Below are positions 58,129 through 64,000 of a stretch of DNA of 64,000 bases, piece after piece. Origin of the DNA: Aphanomyces cochlioides. Taxonomy: Eukaryota; Oomycota; Saprolegniomycetes; Saprolegniales; Verrucalvaceae. The first letter of the stretch is position 1; every line of letters starts with the position of its first letter. The notes beneath the pieces are model-generated. The model worked only from the letters and a program-made list of their open reading frames with translations. It searched no databases and was not told the origin of the DNA. The DNA lies in the NCBI GenBank assembly GCA_019828595.1, contig JAHQRK010000038.1, forward strand, positions 186,001 through 250,000. The letters are read 5' to 3'. The position numbers and the translations under genes were made by a program.

Positions 58129-58791
58129 GGGAAAGACTATCGAGATGTAACTGCTTTGAAATAATCAGTTACTTGGGAAAGATCATCCCATCCACCATTT
58201 ACAAAATTTGAAGATTATCCTTTGAGAATGGGCATCTTATGACGTGTTGAATTGTAAACAGGTTGAACTCCAATATTACAACCAAGCAATCGACTTGCTG
58301 TATTGACGTGGGGAGTGAGGGTTTGTCCCCCCCGAGGGAGACAAGACGAAGCTTTACCATGCTTATGTATCCCTTGACGCCCTCATCCCGGTTGCCTCAC
58401 TGCCCACTAACCTTCACTCCCAAAGTGAGGAAAGCCTGAGAAATGTCTAGTTCGTGCGCAATGTGGGCTTTGTTCTCCTGCGGATACAATCAAGTCCTAT
58501 CCTTAAGCCTAACCCAGCATGACCTGACGCAGGTATGACCTGCAAAGGTACTTCACATGCAAGAGCTTACCTCATTTTGCAATATATTTCGATGGACACG
58601 TAACACAATGCTTGGTCGCACGATGAAACTTTGCTCCGAAGCTTCTCTTTCAACACTACCCAAATCTTCCCATGGAAAACTCAATGGGTCAAAGTGTTTA
58701 TCTCGTTTTGCATTACTAATATAATTTAATCGAAACCAAGATTAATAGCAGATCACAGAATTTATCATTCATTGAGAGATCATTTGTGTGT
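58129..58791. other. Spacer between copies L and M
   Basis: No gene. A G-rich/C-rich block near 58305-58345 and GTGAGG-type words that recur in inverse at 58420-58432 suggest a small repeat, but I could not fix ends. Confidence 0.4.
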
Positions 58792-60729
58792 CTACGCTAC
58801 CCACTTTGAACCACCTTGAGGGAAGTGAATGCTAACAGGAGTCGATGCACACGGTTTAAATGTAGAACATGGTTCACCATTGCATGTTGCAAAGCTCGTT
58901 TGGTGTTGACATGAACAAGTCGATATGGTCAACTCGGGATCACTTATTCTTGCATCCAAACAGTCCAGAAAACTCAGTCGAATTTGCAACTCCAGGTGGC
59001 CTTTTGAAGTATAACACAAGACAAAGCAGTCGGCGGCTCGGCAACTGAAAAGAGGTATGCGTCGGTATTCAGGATGACGATCGTATATTGCATGAAGAGA
59101 TCCACCGATTATCTGTGGAGTTTCTGGAGCATGATATCGCATCATGGCAAAGAAAAATCTGTTTTTGAAGTCATTGAATGAACGGTGGCTGTGATGTTGA
59201 TTCTCCTCAGTCGGTCATCGATCTAGCTTCATTGGAACTGGAACAACCGCAGATGCTAAAGTACGTAAACGAAGCACACTGCTTGTTGAACGGACGTAGT
59301 CTGTGATGCTCGCCCACCGGCGAGAGATTTCCACCAGTGATCCATAAATCCCTAATGCACATATGTGTTGAAATAGTCTCAAATATCGTACGTGGTCGAG
59401 ACTCGGCCATTTTTCGCAATGCTAATGAAAGACATACTGGCAATGACATCATCAATATCGTCCCAATTATCATTCCTACAGTGATTTCAGCGCTCAACGC
59501 AAGGAGTTCCACCTGTCGCAAGCTCAATGCCTTGCAATTCAAGGTTAGAAATCAAAAATATCTCCCAAGTAGAAAGAAAAATGGCCATTAAGGCTGTATT
59601 GCCAATCAAACTAAAAACTGGCCCCCATAGAGAAAAAACTCCAAATCCGAGAACTCCTGGGTCGATTGGGGTAAATTTTCGCTTCCACCGTCGGCACTTG
59701 GCAATATACGATACTGACCGCATGGCCAAATATCCATTCCAAACCTAAAATGGAATTTAGTTCAACCTCCTTCAATTTTCCCAGACAAATCGAGTTCAGT
59801 ATAGACAACCCAGGCAGAAAGCAGGCATATCTTCGTACTGACAGACACGAAGGGTGGACCAGCAAATGTAAGCAGGCGTAAGCATAAAATCTACCATCAT
59901 GACCACCGTGATACGCAGATCACAAAGAATCAAGTAAGTTGGGTCGCCGATGATAATTTCATAGCGGCAGTACTGGTCATCAATTCCCATTTCTCGGAGG
60001 CCATGCACCAGCGGTAGATAGTGGCGGCAGTAGCGTTTCCACAGAACTCGTTATAAATTGAGAGTGTGAGAAGACGTGTGAGAAGACAGCGAAAGGCAGC
60101 TTTACACCAACACCACATCGTGCTTTCCCATATCACGGTCCCAAAATACACAATATAAAAATCGTCGGAGCTGGAGAGGGACATTGGTTCAAACCAAACA
60201 CATGAATCGGAGCAGACTGTGCTGTAGTAATAGTTGCGTTGGCACTGAAACAATCGATTCGTTCGACTGGACGATGAATCTTGGCTTAGAAATGCTGTCA
60301 CAAAGGATGATAGTTTTCGTGTGGAAAGCCAGGACCCTGGTAGTCGGAAGAAATACGAGTTTAGATATGGCCTGGGAGCCCCTCTTTAGGTAAAACCAGT
60401 TCACGGCGTACGACATAAGTGAGCGTGGTGCTGTCGAATCGGGTGGTGCGATTGATTGCCATGGTTTCATTGTTGTATATCTGATGGAGGTACTTGTATT
60501 GAAAGCATCGTAGGAGCCCCACATGTCAATACTTCTTTCTGGAATAGACCACGGTACCGTTTCAGTCAAATAGGCGAACATTGGCTACAATCTTGAGTCA
60601 TGAGGATAGAGGAACACGAGAACGTACTGTGCTGGCGAGCTTTAGGACAAAGAGACCCGTGTAAAATATCGAGAGCCGACTAAAGCGCACTATGGCTTTG
60701 GCTTGCCATGCGTTCCGCACTTTTGCCAT
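58792..60729 (-). pseudogene. Array family copy M, multiply broken
   Basis: Start MAKVRNAWQAK at 60729 with a good exon 1 and first intron. Exon 2 (MFAYLTETVPWSIPERS) shifts after WGSYDAFNT near 60505 and later has a TAA before the FPG position. The AMFYG start of exon 3 is lost; it resumes at about 60301 (TAFLSQDSSSSRTNRLFQ, CQRNYYYSTVCSDSCVWFEP), then shifts near 60055. EIIIGDPTYLIL and exon 4 (IDPGVLGFGVF) follow, then exon 5 (GMIIGTILMMSLPVCLSL). Exon 6 has one TGA near 59215 and is then open (GGSLHAIYDRHPEYR, FSCRAADCFVLCYTS) to GGSKWVA. Confidence 0.84.
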
Positions 60730-61238
60730 GGGTACGCCAGAAATATAATGCAGCCTTTCGCGCTCACCCGGCTGTATGAATAGACACACAGTTTCATTTA
60801 TATGCTCGTGGAGACGATGTCAGTTTCAATGTTCCACGTATAGACCGATTTGTGTCAAAAACCATCGTTGGCTTGATTTCATGTGCGCTATTTTGCTATT
60901 TTGCTCGGAAGCCATAAAATCAGGACGTACTGACCTTCTTATAGTCTGTAAGGCACTTCCCGATAGTATTACCCATTCTCATATGAAACCATTCTTTACT
61001 CGAACAAGTGTCCGAGAAAAGAGGTTGAATACGAGTCCTTGCTTGGCATAAGTTGCATGCACACAATGGGAAACAACACTCGTCTGACGGATACTCCTCT
61101 ATTCACATGCTCTCTCCCAACTACTGTAGTTTTACTATGGAAACGACGAGTTGACGAAAGAGTTATTATTTATCTGCATGAAGAAATGTTGTATCACGCG
61201 GGGCAAAAAACGCGATTGTTATAGTCGACATTAATTCA
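60730..61238. other. Spacer between copies M and N
   Basis: No supportable gene. Two short plus-strand frames here are not family-like. Confidence 0.4.
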
Positions 61239-63260
61239 CTAATTTGTTCCACATGCACAGATTTGCTTGAGTGAACTTACCCACTTTGTTCCGCCGCAAG
61301 GGGAGTGAATACACATAGGTCTTTCAACAGTGGGGTGAAATGTTGAGCAAGGTACACCATTGCACGTGGCATAACATGCTTTGTGTTGACTTGCACAAAT
61401 CGGAAGTATTAACTGCGGATCATGTTTCCTTGAATCCAAACAGTCGAGAAAACTGAGTCGCACTTGCAAGTCCACCTGACCTTCTGACGTATAGCACAAG
61501 ATAAAGCAGTCAGTAGCTCGAGAACTGAAGAGAGGCATTTGGCGATATTCAGGATGGCTGAGCAATAAAGTGTGGATGTGTGGATCGATCCGCCGGTTTT
61601 TCGCGAAGGCTCTGGGGCTAGCAATCGCATGAGAGCGAAGAAAAATCGATTCTTGATATCATTGAACGAACGGCTGCTGACTGAAGTGCTCAGATGGTGC
61701 TTGCTCGCCTTGTTGGATAATTGGATTACACTGGGAGTGTTTGGATTATTCATTGACGAAACATGCACGTGGTGTAATGTGGATCTTGATTGGAGGTAAC
61801 GAAAACAACGCTTACAAGTCGTGAAAAAATGTGCAAGTAATCCAGATAACCCTAGTATTTACAGGGTGAAAGAGTCTTGCAAAGCATCCTACGTGAGGAA
61901 ATAATGGTAATCGCTGCCATGCCAAAGAAAAAATAACTGGACATGACGCCATCATCACAGCCCCACCAATCATTCCTATGACGAAGTTAGAGCTGCGTTC
62001 ACTCGAGCTTACCAGTTGCAAATTCAGTTCCTTGTGTTTCTAGTGCAGATGGTAAAAATATTGTCCAAGTCATTTGAAAGATGGCCATCATGGGCGTCGT
62101 GCCAATGAGACTTAAAACTGGCCCCCCATAGAGAAGAACTCCAAATCCGAGGACTCCTGGGTCGATAGGGGTGAATTTCGATTCCCAACGACGTTTCTTG
62201 GCTATATACGATAAATACCGCATAGCCATATAACCACACCAAACCTATAAACAAGGTTAGACGCGTCGTAAGTGTACAGTCTGACAAAGCGCGTAGAGTA
62301 CAAGCAGCCCAGGGAGAAGGCAATCAGGTCGTTGTATTGACAAACTCGCAATACCGACCATGCAATATATGGAGGTGTCGTCAAAATATCAGCCATCATA
62401 ACAATTGAGACCCACGGATAACTCAGAATCAAATATGTGGAGTCGCCAACGATCACCTCATAGCGGCAATACTTGTCGTCGATTCCAATTTCTTGTAGCC
62501 CACGAAGAAGTGGTAGGTAGTGACGACAGTAACGTGTCCACAATACTCGCAAGATGACGAGCGTGAGGACAATCATTTTGACCCAGCACCACGTGATGTT
62601 TTCCCAAACAAATGTTCCGTAGTATGTCATGTACGCATCTTCCGACGCACTGCGGGACATTGGCTCGAACCAAAGGCAAGAGTCTGACCAGGTAATGCCA
62701 TAGGCATAGGTGTGCTGGCAATGAAACAATGGACGCGTCCGTCTGCTAGATGCGTCCTGGTTTAGAAATTCTGCCACAAAAGTCCGTAGACCCAAGCCGT
62801 AAAACATTGCGCCTTCGCGTTGGAAATCAGTACGTGGGGATGGTTAAAGTGTCTGGGTTACCTGGTAGCTGTAGGATACAACTGTTTTGGAATGATGTGG
62901 GGATAGCCTCAGCCGGAAGCACTATCTCCTGCCGCACGACGTATGTGATTGTGTGGCTGTCAAAGTGAGCTGCACTGCCATTGCTCATGGTTTGGCTGTT
63001 GTATAGCTGATGGAGATAGTCAAATGTAGCATTGCTGAAAACGTCAAATGAGTTCCATTCCACGACATTTCTCACATGCACGGACCACGGGAAAGGTTCT
63101 GTTAAGTAGGCAAACAGTGGCTAAACGCATGCGAACAACCAGTTGACAAGTAATGTACCGTGCTCGCGAGTTTGAGAACAAAGAGACCGGTGTAACACAG
63201 TGAAAGGCGACTTATTCGTACTGCAGGCTTGCGTCTTGTTGCATTCCCGACTTTCGCCAT
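61239..63260 (-). pseudogene. Array family copy N, frameshifts in the C-terminal part
   Basis: Start MAKVGNATRR at 63260. Exons 1-4 are in good order: LFAYLTEPFPW, NNSQTMSN-type repeat region, AMFYGLGLRTFV, CQHTYAYG, SDSCLWFEPM, EVIVGDSTYLIL (Ser for the usual Pro) and IDPGVLGFGVLLYGGP. A small in-frame deletion shortens the second span (VKMIVLTLVILRVLW). Exon 5 (GMIGGAVMMASCPVIFSL) reaches a displaced donor that no longer keeps the phase into exon 6. A second shift near 61560-61580 splits FNDIKNRFFFALM...GGSI from SHPEYRQMPLFS. The normal stop after KWV is lost and the frame runs on to 61239. Confidence 0.84.
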
Positions 63261-63465
63261 GAGAGAGCGGCAATTCAAATGATGGAAAATGCCCAGTGAC
63301 GTTTGGTTGCGTGTAGTGCGAGCTAAATATAGAGATGTCTCGAGATAGTGAGGGGGGCGTAGCGTAATTGGCCTTACAACACAGCTGCATTGCGACAAGA
63401 TCCACGCATATCATGCTCAATTATAATCTTCATTTGCAAATTGTGGATCCTGAAAAACAATGAAC

Positions 63466-63865
63466 TCACGTAGGCCGTACGTCATCTGTGTAATGTGTTG
63501 GGTATTCATCGGCAGGGAAAACTACCTCCCGTCGCATTGCATTCGTGATTGTGGTGCTGTCAAAGTGAGTGGCGCGAGTCGTGGACACGGTTTCACTGTT
63601 GTACAGCTGATGGAGATATTCGTAAGTAGCTTTGTTAAAAGCATCAATTGAGTTCCATGTGGCGACACTTCGTTTAGGCAACGACCAAGGCAAAGGCTCA
63701 GTCAAATAAGCAAATAAAGGCTACAACCGTGAGCAATCAGGATGGAACGGCAAGGTCCAGTACCGTGCCGGCTAGCTTGAGAACAAAGAGACCCATGTAA
63801 CAAAGAGAAAATCGACTAAAGCGCACCGTGCGTTTGACTCTCGCTGCATCTATGACTTTAGCCAT
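63466..63865 (-). pseudogene. Array family partial copy O (exons 1 and 2 only)
   Basis: Start MAKVIDAARVK at 63865, exon 1, a short intron, and exon 2 (LFAYLTEPLPWSLPKRS, NKATYEYLHQLYNSETVS) up to a truncated end at about 63470. Directly beyond it, near 63425-63450, the minus strand reads DPQFA-like codons recalling the C-terminal domain, so an internal deletion may have fused exon 2 to a scrap of exon 6. The middle of the gene is missing. Confidence 0.8.
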
Positions 63866-64000
63866 GAGCAAGGCAATTTTTGCGGTGAAACATCTGGTAG
63901 TCCATAAACCGTTACAACTGGTAACTCGCGATCGTATCTTCACCGACCTGATATTGTGCTTTCTACTCAAAATTTCCGGTTGAATCAACCGCCGGCAAAT
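63866..64000. other. Right edge
   Basis: Upstream flank of copy O. Nothing recognised; the array may continue beyond the window. Confidence 0.4.

Noticed and set aside
16754..63865. All frameshifts explained by sequencing error
   Set aside because: Many lesions are substitutions to stops, multi-base deletions or transposon insertions, and intact A, G and transporter genes lie in between, so error alone is unlikely, though single-base shifts in C or N could still be errors.
1..64000. CRISPR arrays, rRNA or tRNA genes, prokaryotic operons
   Set aside because: No regularly spaced repeats with unique spacers, no recognisable RNA gene signature, and spliced genes throughout.

Overview
The window looks like nuclear DNA of an oomycete, most likely a water mould of the Aphanomyces/Saprolegnia type. 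This is an inference from very short GT-AG introns (about 40-53 bp), full-size PDR-type (ABCG) and SLC34 transporter genes, and DNA transposons of the pogo, Tc1 and PIF/Harbinger types. There is no prokaryotic operon layout, and I saw no rRNA, tRNA or CRISPR.

Layout. 1-9.2 kb carries ordinary genes: a RING-CH membrane ubiquitin ligase (+), a four-exon ankyrin/PDZ-like gene (+), a dead Tc1-like transposon with TIRs and TA duplication, and an M13 metalloprotease (-). 9.2-11.4 kb is gene-poor. From 11.5 kb to the right edge the window is dominated by one unrecognised family of multi-pass membrane proteins (about 595 aa) with a conserved Cys-rich C-terminal domain. I find 11 near-full-length copies (named A, B, C, D, F, G, I, K, L, M, N), three partial copies (E, H, O) and four shorter C-terminal fragments. 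Only A (11459-13386, -) and G (36352-38355, +) read through without a lesion. The others carry frameshifts, stops, deletions or insertions. Copies B-I run on the + strand and K-O on the - strand, so the array converges on a centre at about 44.9-53.9 kb.

That centre is a large, apparently identical inverted duplication: two 3437-bp arms (44890-48326 and 50468-53904) around a 2.1-kb spacer. Each arm carries a complete Na/phosphate cotransporter gene, so the two genes lie head to head. The right arm continues smoothly into copy K, while the left arm keeps only the last few codons of K; I infer that the right arm is the source.

Transposons have entered the array. A PIF/Harbinger element sits inside an intron of copy F, another sits in an exon of copy I with a 3-bp target duplication, and a pogo/Tigger element lies between copies E and F next to a decayed PDR-type ABC transporter. 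A decayed APC amino-acid permease lies between copies A and B. The pattern of two intact genes, many related broken copies, intron loss and transposon invasion is that of a fast-turnover gene family region. What the family does is not known to me.
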